From NCBI GenBank assembly GCA_002897695.1, contig BDTG01000045.1, positions 1 through 64,000 on the forward strand: DNA of 64,000 bases, given 5' to 3'. Both the position numbers and the translations under genes were made by a program. The notes below the pieces were generated by a model. The model made no database searches and was not told the origin of the DNA. It was given only the letters and a program-made list of their open reading frames with translations. This DNA is from a bacterium BMS3Abin14 (GTDB taxonomy: Bacteria > BMS3Abin14). Of the stretch, positions 26,334 through 35,322 are shown in pieces. Positions within the stretch are counted from its first letter, which is position 1. Each line of letters starts with the position of its first letter.

Positions 26334-26975
26334 TTACACAAACACCATTATGAAGCGGACCAGAAAATAGACGGACAGGAGAAGGAGAAAGACCCCGAGG
26401 AATACCGAGATCCGGTTCTGAATATTTTTCGTTATGAACCTCCCTGCTTTTTTCAGCACCAGGGCCAGTACGGTGAGGTAGGAGGCAATCCCCAGGCCGC
26501 CCGCCAGGAGAAACAGGGACGAGGACACCGCATCGTAGCTCTGAACCAGCCCCAGGCTCTTGACAAAGGATGCGCACACCAGCCACCAGAGCATCATGGG
26601 GGGGTTGATTACGGCCAGGGAAAAACCCACGAAGAGGGACAGGCCGTAATCCTCAAGCAAAACATCCCTGGCCTTTACCTCTTTCGGGTTCTGGTTCCGG
26701 ATAATCGTAACGGCACCCAGCACCGCAAGAAGCACCGTTCCGATTGCCCAGAAAACCGCCTCGACCCTCGGGTCCTTCAGAAACGGCGCGAGGCCGAACA
26801 TGGCGATAAAACCGTACAGCACATCCGATACCACCGAGCCCAGCACGACCATCATGGCCTGGGGCACGTAACCGTTGAGGGAACGCTTCGCAATTTCTAT
26901 CTGCGTGGCCCCGATGGGGATGGCTGTGAGGAACCCCATGACGTATACCAGGGGCATCAGCAATGCGAGTTTCAA
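26334..26975 (-). CDS. LysE/RhtB-family exporter
   Basis: 213 residues, about six membrane helices. VMGFLTAIPIGATQIEIAKRSLNG at the start matches the conserved P-x-G-P region of LysE/RhtB amino-acid exporters, though the second Pro is replaced (PIGAT). GSVVSDVLYGFIAMFG and later NPPMMLWWL fit the family too. Substrate cannot be told. Start is TTG at 26975 with AGAGG about 9 bases before it. The gene is framed by the two inverted copies of a 47-base repeat (26179-26225 and 27025-27071), so it may have moved or inverted as a unit. Confidence 0.8.
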   Translation of the reverse strand: MKLALLMPLVYVMGFLTAIPIGATQIEIAKRSLNGYVPQAMMVVLGSVVSDVLYGFIAMFGLAPFLKDPRVEAVFWAIGTVLLAVLGAVTIIRNQNPKEVKARDVLLEDYGLSLFVGFSLAVINPPMMLWWLVCASFVKSLGLVQSYDAVSSSLFLLAGGLGIASYLTVLALVLKKAGRFITKNIQNRISVFLGVFLLLLSVYFLVRFIMVFV

Positions 26976-26987
26976 TTCATAGAACCT

Positions 26988-28349
26988 CTAAAAAAAGTGT
27001 CTTCGAACCATTTTAAAAGGTTTTCCCGCGTCTCCGCGTCCGCTTTCCCTCTGGACTTTGGACTCTGGATTTTGGACCCTGAAACGCGTTCCGCGTTTCA
27101 GGTAGTCCGTCACGTCACCGGCGATCTGTTCCGTATCCAGATAATCAAAGCAGCGAACCTTCCGGCAGGTTTTCGCCCTCTTGTTCACGCATGTGATATT
27201 TCGGCACGGGCTTCGGGAGACATAAACCTTCGCCGGCGCGTCCTGATACGAGGGGAGATAACCCTCCCGGCCGGAATCGTACCCATAGATCCTCGAGGAT
27301 GTTGCGCCGAACATGGAGAATATGGCGGTCCGGTTCCGGAAAACAGACCTTCCGGACTTTGAAGCTTTCAAGGCAGAAGCCAGATGGAGGGGACCGGTGT
27401 CGCCCGTGATATATACATCCGAAAGATCAATGAGAGCCACATAGCGGTCCAGAGGCATCGATGCGGGTATGATATGTATTCTTTCCCCCGTGCCCGGCGG
27501 AAGAAGGTCCAGCAGTGTCTGTTCGATACCCTGTTCAACATGCCCGGCTCCCATCAGGACAACAGCGCCTACACCCGATCCCAGGATCCTCTTCAGCAGG
27601 TCCGCCTGATAATTCATGGGAACCCGTGTAAACGTGGAGGTCGTGTCGGGATTGTAAGTCAGGATGGGAACCCCGTGAGAAATTCCCTCATGGAGCAGGA
27701 ACTCCTTCGCATCCTCCAGGGCATCATCCGAAAGATGGACTGTCGTCCCCCTGAAAGGCATTTTCCTTTTCAGGCCGGTTAATTCCGACAGAAGTGAATA
27801 AATGAAATGATCCGCCTGATACAGGATGCTGTTTATCCCGTTTGTATCATGATCCCCGTAAAGGAGCATAAAGACCATCGCATCAGGGCCGATTACAGGT
27901 GGGACCCCGGCGACTCCACTGAAGATCGAAGCGTCAAAAAACGGGCAGAAATTGAATACGGCATCGTACTCACCCATGCCGACAATGTCCCTCAGGGCCT
28001 TTATGTCACCCTCATCCGGCACGGGGGAACCGCTGAAGACCGGAAGAAGAAGCGATATGTTCGGATTGCCCTGAATCAACGGCTCAGCATGACGGTTAAT
28101 GACATAGTCGATCCGTGCATCCGGAAAAAAGCGCCTCAGTGCAACGACGGCCACCTGCAGATTAACCGCATCTCCTATATTCAGGTCGCCCACAACCAAG
28201 ATACGGCGCAATCCATTTCCGAGCGCCGGACTCAACCTTTTTCTGCCGGCCTTCAGGGCGGTTTTCAAAAGGATTCTGTTCACGGGTGAATTGGACAGAA
28301 GGCGATCCAACAGCCAGGCGCCGGACCTGGGAAATCTGTCCGTCAGCAC
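26988..28349 (-). CDS. family 9 glycosyltransferase (heptosyltransferase-like) with repeat-derived tail
   Basis: 453 residues. The N-terminal half has the GT9 opening RRILVVGDLNIGDAVNLQVAVVALRRFFPDARID in part and the C-terminal half the donor-site motif DVYITGDTGPLHLASAL. GT9 enzymes add heptose or related sugars to lipopolysaccharide. A Cys-rich segment follows (CRNITCVNKRAKTCRKVRC). The last 30 or so residues, from about LKRGTRFRVQNPES on, are encoded by a small hairpin and the dispersed repeat, so the original stop was probably lost when the repeat arrived. GTG start, no strong ribosome binding site. It is 26 bases downstream of proS. Confidence 0.85.
   Translation of the reverse strand: MLTDRFPRSGAWLLDRLLSNSPVNRILLKTALKAGRKRLSPALGNGLRRILVVGDLNIGDAVNLQVAVVALRRFFPDARIDYVINRHAEPLIQGNPNISLLLPVFSGSPVPDEGDIKALRDIVGMGEYDAVFNFCPFFDASIFSGVAGVPPVIGPDAMVFMLLYGDHDTNGINSILYQADHFIYSLLSELTGLKRKMPFRGTTVHLSDDALEDAKEFLLHEGISHGVPILTYNPDTTSTFTRVPMNYQADLLKRILGSGVGAVVLMGAGHVEQGIEQTLLDLLPPGTGERIHIIPASMPLDRYVALIDLSDVYITGDTGPLHLASALKASKSGRSVFRNRTAIFSMFGATSSRIYGYDSGREGYLPSYQDAPAKVYVSRSPCRNITCVNKRAKTCRKVRCFDYLDTEQIAGDVTDYLKRGTRFRVQNPESKVQRESGRGDAGKPFKMVRRHFF
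27025..27071 (-). repeat. inverted copy of the composite repeat, inside the glycosyltransferase gene
   Basis: Read on the minus strand it equals the segment 26179-26225 at 43 of 47 positions. It lies in the 3' end of the GT9 coding region, next to an 11-bp hairpin (27078-27088 with 27092-27102). Confidence 0.8.
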
Positions 28350-28375
28350 AGATGCCAGGTGAAAAAAACCGTCGT

Positions 28376-30154
28376 TTATTTTTTGTCGGCGTCGCAGGAT
28401 GCCTTCCTCAATCCTGGGATGCGTTCCCTGACCGCCCGAACAACACCCTCCAGGGGAACTTTGCTTTCCTCCCCGGTGGCCCTGCTGCGCAGCTCCACGG
28501 CTCCCTCGTTCAGGCCTTTCTTCCCCACCGTTACCCTGAGGGGAATCCCTGTCAGGTCCGCATCGTTGAATTTGACGCCGGGACGCTCCTCCCGATCATC
28601 GTACAGCACCTCCACACCCTCATCGCACAGGGCGGCATAGATCCGGTCCGCGGCCTCATGCACTTCCGGGTCGGCGACGTTCAAACATAACAGGCTTACG
28701 TCAAACGGCGCAATGGGGGGGGGCCAGACAATGCCCCTTTCATCATGATTTTGTTCTATGGAAGCGGCAACGGTCCTGCCGACCCCTATTCCAAAGCAGC
28801 CCATCTCGATGGCCCTCTCCTCACCTGTCTCATCCAGGAAAACGGCCTTCATTGCCTCACTGTATTTTGTGCCGAGGTAGAATATGTGCCCCACTTCGAT
28901 CCCCCGAAGGAAGGTCAACTTTTCCCCGCACCGGGGGCATGGATCCCCCTCCCGAGCCTCCCTCAGATCCTCAAAAGCGGCCACCTCAAACCCGGAGAGG
29001 TCAACACCCACCACGTGTACGTCCTCCTCATTGCCGCCCGCAACGAAGTCCGACATGGCAGCAACGGCATTGTCGGCATATATGGGCAGATCGATCCCCA
29101 CCGGCCCGGCGAAACCGACGGGCGCGCCGGTGACACTTTTCACCACTTCGGGGACAGCCAGGTCAATGGTCTCGTCGCCCAACATCCGGCGCACCTTGAC
29201 CGGATTGACCTCGTGGTCCCCCCGAACGAGCACGGCCACAGTCTCTTTCTCCCCGGACAGGATTATCGTTTTGACGAGATCGGCGGGCTTAAGGCCCAGA
29301 AACGCCGTGACCTCCTCCACGGTCCGCTGTCCCGGGGTTTTAACTCTCCGTGGTCCCTGCCCGCCGGCATTGTGCCCCGTATTGCTCCCGGGTTTGCTCT
29401 CCTCCCCGGTCTCCACGACCGGGGACACACCGGGGGGGGCGACAGCTGCCATCTCCAGGTTGGCGGCGTAATCACACGATTCGCAGCTCACCACCCGGTC
29501 CTCACCCGTGTCCGCCAAAACCATGAATTCATGGGACAGGCTTCCGCCGATTTTTCCTGTGTCGGCCTCGACGGCCCTGAATTTCAGGCCGCAGCGCGAG
29601 AAAATAGCCGTGTAGGCATCATACATCGCCCTGTAGCTGGCCTCCGCCCCGGCCCTGTCCCTGTCGAAGGAGTAAGCGTCTTTCATGGTGAATTCGCGCC
29701 CCCTCATGAGGCCGAAGCGCGGCCTGATCTCGTCCCGGAATTTTGTCTGTATCTGATAGAACGTGACGGGCATCTGCCTGTAGGAACGGATATCCCGCCG
29801 CACGAGATCGGTCATAACCTCCTCGTGGGTTGGACCGTAGCAGAATTCACGGCCATGGCGGTCCTTTATGCGAAGCAGTTCCTTTCCGTAGAAGTCCCAG
29901 CGGCCCGTTTCTATCCACAGCTCGGCAGGCTGGATGCTCGGAAGCGCCACCTCGATGCCGCCGGCGCGGTCCATCTCCTCCCTGATGATGCTCTCCACCT
30001 TCCGGATGACCCTGAGCCCCATGGGCAGGATATTGTAGATACCGGCCGCGATTCGGCGTATCATCCCGGCCCTCAACATGAGCTGATGGCTGATGATTTC
30101 GGCGTCCGCAGGCACCTCGCGAAGCGTTGGAAGGAAATATTTCGAGTATCTCAT
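28376..30154 (-). CDS. proS: prolyl-tRNA synthetase
   Basis: Charges tRNA-Pro. About 592 residues, the bacterial type with an editing insertion: class II motifs 1-2 (around LPSIQPAELWIETGRW and FRDEIRPRFGLMRGREFTMKDAYSFD), then the YbaK-like INS domain (about 250-385, KTIILSGEKETVAVLVRGDHEVN), then motif 3 (MGCFGIGVGRTVAASIEQNHDE) and the anticodon domain. A proline/glycine-rich stretch with EESKPGSNTGHNAGGQ sits before the INS domain. ATG at 30154 has GGGAG 5 bases upstream and is preferred to ATG at 30166. Confidence 0.97.
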   Translation of the reverse strand: MRYSKYFLPTLREVPADAEIISHQLMLRAGMIRRIAAGIYNILPMGLRVIRKVESIIREEMDRAGGIEVALPSIQPAELWIETGRWDFYGKELLRIKDRHGREFCYGPTHEEVMTDLVRRDIRSYRQMPVTFYQIQTKFRDEIRPRFGLMRGREFTMKDAYSFDRDRAGAEASYRAMYDAYTAIFSRCGLKFRAVEADTGKIGGSLSHEFMVLADTGEDRVVSCESCDYAANLEMAAVAPPGVSPVVETGEESKPGSNTGHNAGGQGPRRVKTPGQRTVEEVTAFLGLKPADLVKTIILSGEKETVAVLVRGDHEVNPVKVRRMLGDETIDLAVPEVVKSVTGAPVGFAGPVGIDLPIYADNAVAAMSDFVAGGNEEDVHVVGVDLSGFEVAAFEDLREAREGDPCPRCGEKLTFLRGIEVGHIFYLGTKYSEAMKAVFLDETGEERAIEMGCFGIGVGRTVAASIEQNHDERGIVWPPPIAPFDVSLLCLNVADPEVHEAADRIYAALCDEGVEVLYDDREERPGVKFNDADLTGIPLRVTVGKKGLNEGAVELRSRATGEESKVPLEGVVRAVRERIPGLRKASCDADKK

Positions 30155-30184
30155 GAGTTCTCCCATTCCCTGGTCCAGAGTCCC

Positions 30185-31294
30185 TTACTTCTCAACCCCC
30201 TGTGCCCTCGTCCACTTCTGCTCCAGTCTTCTCACTTCATCCATCAAGGCGTCCACGGCCTCGTCGAGTCCAACCTTCCTTTTAACGTGGCCCTCCACAA
30301 ACAGGATGGCGATGCCCTTACCTCCGGCGATGCCCGCATCGGATTCCCGGGCCTCTCCCGGCCCGTTCACGGGACATCCCATTACAGCCACCTTCAACGG
30401 AGTGGATATGCCCTCCAATCGCTTTTCCACCTCGGCGGCGAGCGCCGCCACGTCCACCTCGGACCGGGCACAGGTTGGACAGGCCACAACCCGCGGCCCG
30501 CCCCTCATTCCCAGGGACTGAAGGATCTCGATCCCGGCACGAACCTCTGGAACCGGGTCCCCCGACAGGGAAACCCTGAGGGTATCCCCTATGCCCTCGG
30601 AGAGGAGAATCCCCAGAGCGACTGAAGTCCTCACCGAACCGCCAAGGACAGTGCCCGCCTCGGTCACACCTATGTGAAGCGGATAGTCTACCTCCTCCGA
30701 CAGCAGGCGATAGGCTTCCACCGTCTCCATGGGGCCGGAGGCCTTGACGGACAGTTTGAGTTCGTTAAACCCCATTCTCTCCACCAGGTCAACAGACCGA
30801 AGGCAGCTTTCCACCAGCGCTACGGGGGTCGGGTGTCCATGGGATTCAAGAATATCCCTCTCGAGGGATCCGGCGTTAACACCGATCCGGATGGAAGCTC
30901 CCTTATCCGCGGCGGCCCTGACAACTTCTTCGACCTTTTTTGCAGACCCGATATTTCCCGGGTTAATCCTCACGCCATCGGCCCCGGCATCGAGGGCCCC
31001 GACAGCAAGACGGTAGTCAAAATGGATATCGGCGACCAGGGGGAGCCCGATATTTTCCCTGAGCCGGGCAAAACCTTCGAGGGAGTTGGTATCGGGGACG
31101 GAAACCCGAACGATATCACAGCCGGCCTGGGCAAGCGCCCGCACCTGGGCCAGGGTTCTATCCAGGTCCGCGGTGAGTGTATTCGTCATGGACTGAACGG
31201 AAACCGGGGACTGCCCCCCAACTGCAGCGCGCCCAACCTGAATACTCCGGGTAGGTCTCCGGGGAGCCGTCACACTGCCTGCCCGCAAGGTCAT
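30185..31294 (-). CDS. ispG: 4-hydroxy-3-methylbut-2-en-1-yl diphosphate synthase
   Basis: Iron-sulphur enzyme of the MEP pathway that converts MEcPP to HMBPP. 369 residues, the short bacterial form. VGGQSPVSVQSMTNT near the start, DIHFDYRLAVGALDAGADGVRINPGNIG in part, and the cluster ligands CPTC (around 265) and GCPVNGPGEA (around 300). Its ATG overlaps the rseP stop, so it is coupled to the dxr-rseP genes upstream, keeping two MEP genes (dxr and ispG) in one transcript; dxs is about 20 kb away. Confidence 0.97.
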   Translation of the reverse strand: MTLRAGSVTAPRRPTRSIQVGRAAVGGQSPVSVQSMTNTLTADLDRTLAQVRALAQAGCDIVRVSVPDTNSLEGFARLRENIGLPLVADIHFDYRLAVGALDAGADGVRINPGNIGSAKKVEEVVRAAADKGASIRIGVNAGSLERDILESHGHPTPVALVESCLRSVDLVERMGFNELKLSVKASGPMETVEAYRLLSEEVDYPLHIGVTEAGTVLGGSVRTSVALGILLSEGIGDTLRVSLSGDPVPEVRAGIEILQSLGMRGGPRVVACPTCARSEVDVAALAAEVEKRLEGISTPLKVAVMGCPVNGPGEARESDAGIAGGKGIAILFVEGHVKRKVGLDEAVDALMDEVRRLEQKWTRAQGVEK

Positions 31295-32592
31295 CTGCTC
31301 GAAAAAATCCGCAGAATGTCGTTGTAGGAAACGACGACAATGAGAATGATAAGAAGAGCAAACCCTATTCGTTGGGCGGTCTCACGAACGTTGGGATCAA
31401 TGGGCTTCCCCTTTAGTTTCTCCAGCCCCAGGAAGAAAAGATGCCCGCCGTCGAGCACCGGGATAGGCAAAAGGTTGAGAATCCCAAGCTGAAGGCTCAG
31501 AAACGCCATAAACGCGATAAACTCGGAAAGGCCGGCCCTTGCCGCCTGGCCGGTCACCTGGAAGATCATGATCGGGCCGCCAAGAAATTTTATGGAGGCA
31601 TGGAGGGTAATCAGTTCCCAGAGGAAGCTGAAAGTCAGCTTCAACAACTCAACATTTCGCTTGAACCCCCTGGAGATGGACTCCAGAAACCCGAACCGCC
31701 GGGTGATTGTCTCACTCTCAGGCGAGATGCCGATGAAGCCCTGCCCGGTCTTTTCGTCCAGACGAGGGGTCACTTGGACCCGTATCCTCTCGGTACCCCT
31801 TTTCACCGCAACGGTGATGGCTTTATCCGGGTTTCCGTGAATGACCCGGGCCATCTCGTTCCAGTGGGTAACGGGCAGACCTCCCACAGACAGAATCAGG
31901 TCTCCCTCCTTAATCCCTGCTTTCTCAGCTGGATATCCGGGCGACAGGGAACCGACAACAGGGGCCATTGGGGGATACGCACCGAGCCCGCCGTCACCCT
32001 TAAGGTCCTTTCCCTTCACAACGGCGGAAAGCGAACGGCCGTCCCTGAGCAGGTCAATGGTGGCCGTGGGGCCGGTGTTGACGGACATGGCCTTGAAAAG
32101 GGCCTCCCAGTCGTTCGTCCTCTCTCCGTTAAACCCGACCACTATGTCTCCGACCCTCACCCCGGCCATCTCCGCAGGACTATCGGGGGAAACCCAACCC
32201 ACATTAACGGGTTCCTCGAAAAAGGCCGGGATATTGATCCCTATCATGAACATCATGGGCATCAGGATAAAAGCAAGGACGAGGTTCATGACAGGTCCCG
32301 CCACGATGATCCCGGCCCGCTGTCCGGGAGAACGGGTACTGTACAGCTTTGGATCATGCGGGTCTGTGAGCTCATCGGGGTCTTCCCCCCGCAATTTGAC
32401 GTAGCCTCCAACAGGAATCCACGAGACGCAGTATTCCGTGTCTCCCTTTTTTATCCCGAACATCTTCGGAGGAAACCCTATGGAGAACCTGTCCACTCCG
32501 ACCCCCATGGCTTTCGCCACCAGAAAATGGCCTGACTCATGGATGAGGACGAGGATGCCGAGGACTGCTATAAAAGAAAGAGTGGTAGTCAT
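31291..32592 (-). CDS. rseP: RIP (site-2) zinc metalloprotease
   Basis: Intramembrane protease that cleaves anti-sigma factors and leftover signal peptides. 433 residues. Zinc motif HESGH at 18-22 within the first membrane helix, two PDZ domains (about 115-190 and 205-285), and the third zinc ligand region NLLPIPVLDGGHLFF near 380. Standard gene order after dxr, overlapping it by 4 bases (ATGA). The bamA gene that often follows in other Gram-negatives is not here; ispG comes next. Confidence 0.97.
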   Translation of the reverse strand: MTTTLSFIAVLGILVLIHESGHFLVAKAMGVGVDRFSIGFPPKMFGIKKGDTEYCVSWIPVGGYVKLRGEDPDELTDPHDPKLYSTRSPGQRAGIIVAGPVMNLVLAFILMPMMFMIGINIPAFFEEPVNVGWVSPDSPAEMAGVRVGDIVVGFNGERTNDWEALFKAMSVNTGPTATIDLLRDGRSLSAVVKGKDLKGDGGLGAYPPMAPVVGSLSPGYPAEKAGIKEGDLILSVGGLPVTHWNEMARVIHGNPDKAITVAVKRGTERIRVQVTPRLDEKTGQGFIGISPESETITRRFGFLESISRGFKRNVELLKLTFSFLWELITLHASIKFLGGPIMIFQVTGQAARAGLSEFIAFMAFLSLQLGILNLLPIPVLDGGHLFFLGLEKLKGKPIDPNVRETAQRIGFALLIILIVVVSYNDILRIFSSR

Positions 32593-33755
32593 AATTTAAG
32601 TTTAAACTCCCTGATAATGGACCGTGCGGCCTTCCTGGCCCAGCGGTCGCAGTTAAGGATCTCATTCAATTTTAATTCATCGACATCCGGGGTCTGATCC
32701 ATTACGTCCCGGACAACGGCATGTATTTTTCTGAACGGAAGTTTCCTGTCCAGAAAAGACTTAACAGCCACCTCGTTTGCGGCGTTCATGGCCGCCGGCA
32801 CTCCTCCGCCGGATTTCAAGGCATTATAGGCCAGCTTGAGACACGGGAACCGCTCCATGTCGGGGCTGAAAAATTCGAGTTTTTTTACCGCCGCAAGATC
32901 CAGTGAGTCAAACGGCAAAGACATCCTGTCGGGGTAGGAAAGAGCAAAGGCGATGGGAAGACGCATATCGGTTATTCCCATCTGGGCGATGGTGGAACCA
33001 TCCACGAACTCCACCATGCTGTGAACAACGCTCTGAGGATGGATCAAGGTATCGATGGACTCCCCGTCAAGGCCAAACAACCAGCTGGCCTCGATTACTT
33101 CAAGCCCCTTGTTCATCATGGTCGCCGAGTCAACAGTGACCTTGGGGCCCATCTTCCAGCGCGGGTGATTCAGGGCCATTTCCGGGGTTACCCCATCAAG
33201 GAATTCCGGAGTTCTCCCGAAAAAAGGCCCCCCCGAGGCAGTCAGGATCAGCCTGCGAACACCTTTTCGGTCCTGTCCAAGGAGAGACTGAAAAATGGCC
33301 GAGTGTTCGCTGTCCATGGGAAGGAGGCGCGCGCCATTTCGTTCCGCCTCCCTGGTGATAGCGGCTCCAGCCGCCACCAGCGCCTCCTTGTTAGCCAACG
33401 CTACGACCTTCCCGGCGCCAACCGCAGCGAAGGTCGGCATTATACCGGCGGCCCCGACTGCGGAGGAAACAACGATGTCCGCTTCCCGGAGGGTCGCGGC
33501 ATCGAGGATTCCATCGAGCCCCGACAGAACGGTGATGCCGGTCCCAACAAGCTTTTCTTTCGCCCGTGCAGCCGATTCCTCGTTAAAAAGGGATACGATA
33601 AACGGGTGAAACCGCCTCGCCTGTTCAACTATCCCCTCGAAATCGGAGTGCGAAGCCAGCGCCACAACCTTGAAATCCTGTGGCCTGCGCCCGGCAACAT
33701 CAAGGGTATTTCTACCGATGGACCCGGTTGAACCGATGAGTGACAGCCGCCTCAT
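32589..33755 (-). CDS. dxr: 1-deoxy-D-xylulose 5-phosphate reductoisomerase
   Basis: Second enzyme of the MEP pathway, NADPH-dependent. About 388 residues. NADPH-binding GSTGSIGRNTLDV at the N-terminus, metal and substrate residues in LLPMDSEHSAIFQSL, ASGGPF and the flexible-loop region NHPRWKMGPKVTVDSATMMNKGLEVIEA in part. ATG at 33755 overlaps the cdsA stop as TGATG; an upstream TTG is less likely. Confidence 0.97.
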   Translation of the reverse strand: MRRLSLIGSTGSIGRNTLDVAGRRPQDFKVVALASHSDFEGIVEQARRFHPFIVSLFNEESAARAKEKLVGTGITVLSGLDGILDAATLREADIVVSSAVGAAGIMPTFAAVGAGKVVALANKEALVAAGAAITREAERNGARLLPMDSEHSAIFQSLLGQDRKGVRRLILTASGGPFFGRTPEFLDGVTPEMALNHPRWKMGPKVTVDSATMMNKGLEVIEASWLFGLDGESIDTLIHPQSVVHSMVEFVDGSTIAQMGITDMRLPIAFALSYPDRMSLPFDSLDLAAVKKLEFFSPDMERFPCLKLAYNALKSGGGVPAAMNAANEVAVKSFLDRKLPFRKIHAVVRDVMDQTPDVDELKLNEILNCDRWARKAARSIIREFKLKL

Positions 33756-34549
33756 CAAAACCCGCCCCGGAAAAACTGCAGCAGATAGTAGAAAACGGGA
33801 ATGGCGAACAGGAGCGAGTCGATCCGGTCCAGCATGCCTCCGTGACCAGGGATGAGGGATCCTGAATCCTTCACGGATGCGCCCCTCTTGAGGAGCGATT
33901 CCGCCAGATCCCCCAACTGCCCGGCAAAAGCGATGATCAGTCCGGCCGAGGCTATGAAACTCAGGCTCCAGTCGAGGGAGGACAGTGAGTAAAAGGCCAT
34001 CGAAACCAGCAGGGAGGACACCAGGCCGGCCAGAAAACCCTCGACCGATTTATTTGGGCTGATAGCGGGCGCCAGCTTCCTTTTTCCGAAGGCGCTCCCA
34101 AAGAGATAGGCAGCGGTATCACACACCCATATGACGAGAAGGAGATAGAGCAGGGCTAACAGGCCATGAGAGCTCCCCAGAAAGAGAACTGCGTGGGTAA
34201 GCGCCCATACGGGAAAAACGAGGACAAAAACACCGTCTGCGATACCTCTGGCGGCACCGATGGCCCGATCCCCGGCAAGCCCGGCGGTCATCAGGATCAG
34301 AACCGAGGCGGCCAACCCGGATGTCAGCCCTGTTTCCCCGCCCATCCAGGCGCTTAGGGGCATGACAATGGCACCGAGAATTGCCATGCCCGTCGGGAAG
34401 GACTCTCCCGGGGCGACCAGTTTTCTCATTTCCATCACGGCGATGACGTTGGTAGCAATCACCAGGACGACTCCAAAGAGTGGGGGCGCAGCCAGGAGGA
34501 TCAGGAGAACGGCCGAGCCCAGGACCACCGCCGACAGAACACGTTTCAT
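33755..34549 (-). CDS. cdsA: phosphatidate cytidylyltransferase
   Basis: Makes CDP-diacylglycerol, the precursor of all phospholipids. 264 residues with seven or eight membrane helices and the C-terminal CdsA signature from GQLGDLAESLLKRGASVKDSG to PGHGGMLDRIDSLLF in part. ATG overlaps the uppS stop by 4 bases. Standard position between uppS and dxr. Confidence 0.95.
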   Translation of the reverse strand: MKRVLSAVVLGSAVLLILLAAPPLFGVVLVIATNVIAVMEMRKLVAPGESFPTGMAILGAIVMPLSAWMGGETGLTSGLAASVLILMTAGLAGDRAIGAARGIADGVFVLVFPVWALTHAVLFLGSSHGLLALLYLLLVIWVCDTAAYLFGSAFGKRKLAPAISPNKSVEGFLAGLVSSLLVSMAFYSLSSLDWSLSFIASAGLIIAFAGQLGDLAESLLKRGASVKDSGSLIPGHGGMLDRIDSLLFAIPVFYYLLQFFRGGF

Positions 34550-35274
34550 TTCAGGTCCCTCACCTGTCCGGACGTCATGCCGAACCGCCGTTCGCGGCGG
34601 CCATACTCTTCCAGTGCAAGCCGAAGGTCCTCCTCTGAAAAATCCGGCCAGAGCCTGTCGGTTATATACAGTTCGGTGTAGGCGACCTGCCAGAGGAGAA
34701 AGTTGCTTATTCTGACCTCTCCGCTTGTTCTTATGAGAAGGTCGGGATCGGGAATGCCGGAAGTGGCCAGAAAGGCGCCGAAAGCATCCTCATCGAGAAC
34801 AGGCAATTCTCCGCTCGACCTCCTGACCTCCTCGGCATAGCGTTGGACCGCATCCAGGATGTCCTGACGTCCACTGTAGCTCAGAGCAAGAACAAGGGTG
34901 GTTCCATCGTTGTCCGCCGATTCATCCACCACCCTGTCGAGGGTTTTTTTCACGTTTTCAGGGATGTCGGCAGTTCTGCCGATGGTCATCAGCCGGATGT
35001 TATTCCTCATGAGGGTTTTAAACTCCCTCCTGAGGAACTGATCGAGAAGGGTCATCAGGCCCCCCACCTCGTCGTGGGGCCTTCTCCAGTTTTCCAGCGA
35101 AAAGGCAAAGAGAGTCAGATACTTCACACCCAGTCTTGCGCATTCCTCAATCACGGTCCGAACGGCCTTGACTCCAGCTCGATGGCCGGCGATCCGGGGA
35201 AGCCCGCGGGCCTCGGCCCACCTTCCGTTGCCATCCATGATGATGGCGATATGGCCGGGTATCTTGATACTCAC
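34546..35274 (-). CDS. uppS: isoprenyl transferase (undecaprenyl diphosphate synthase)
   Basis: Elongates farnesyl diphosphate with isopentenyl diphosphate to the C55 carrier lipid for cell-wall synthesis. 242 residues. IAIIMDGNGRWAEARGLPR with catalytic Asp, GHRAGVKAVR, LFAFSLENWRRP and the C-terminal DLLIRTSGEVRISNFLLWQ with IDR-type end. The start is a GTG at 35274 with a poor ribosome binding site. It uses the products of dxs, dxr, ispG and ispA found in this window. Confidence 0.96.
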   Translation of the reverse strand: MSIKIPGHIAIIMDGNGRWAEARGLPRIAGHRAGVKAVRTVIEECARLGVKYLTLFAFSLENWRRPHDEVGGLMTLLDQFLRREFKTLMRNNIRLMTIGRTADIPENVKKTLDRVVDESADNDGTTLVLALSYSGRQDILDAVQRYAEEVRRSSGELPVLDEDAFGAFLATSGIPDPDLLIRTSGEVRISNFLLWQVAYTELYITDRLWPDFSEEDLRLALEEYGRRERRFGMTSGQVRDLK

Positions 35275-35322
35275 GGGATATAGGGGCCTGTTGGTTCGGG
35301 GGAATGTGGGGCCGGTAATACC

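Noticed and set aside
26268-27362. 364-codon frame on the plus strand
   Set aside because: Spans the exporter and part of the glycosyltransferase on the opposite strand and runs through repeats; no recognisable domain.
28745-30625. Long open frame of 626 codons on the plus strand
   Set aside because: It is antisense to proS and ispG, whose motifs are intact. High G+C at third positions keeps the opposite strand open; the translation has no family features.
31441-32535. 364-codon frame on the plus strand
   Set aside because: Antisense to rseP; no start signal or family features.
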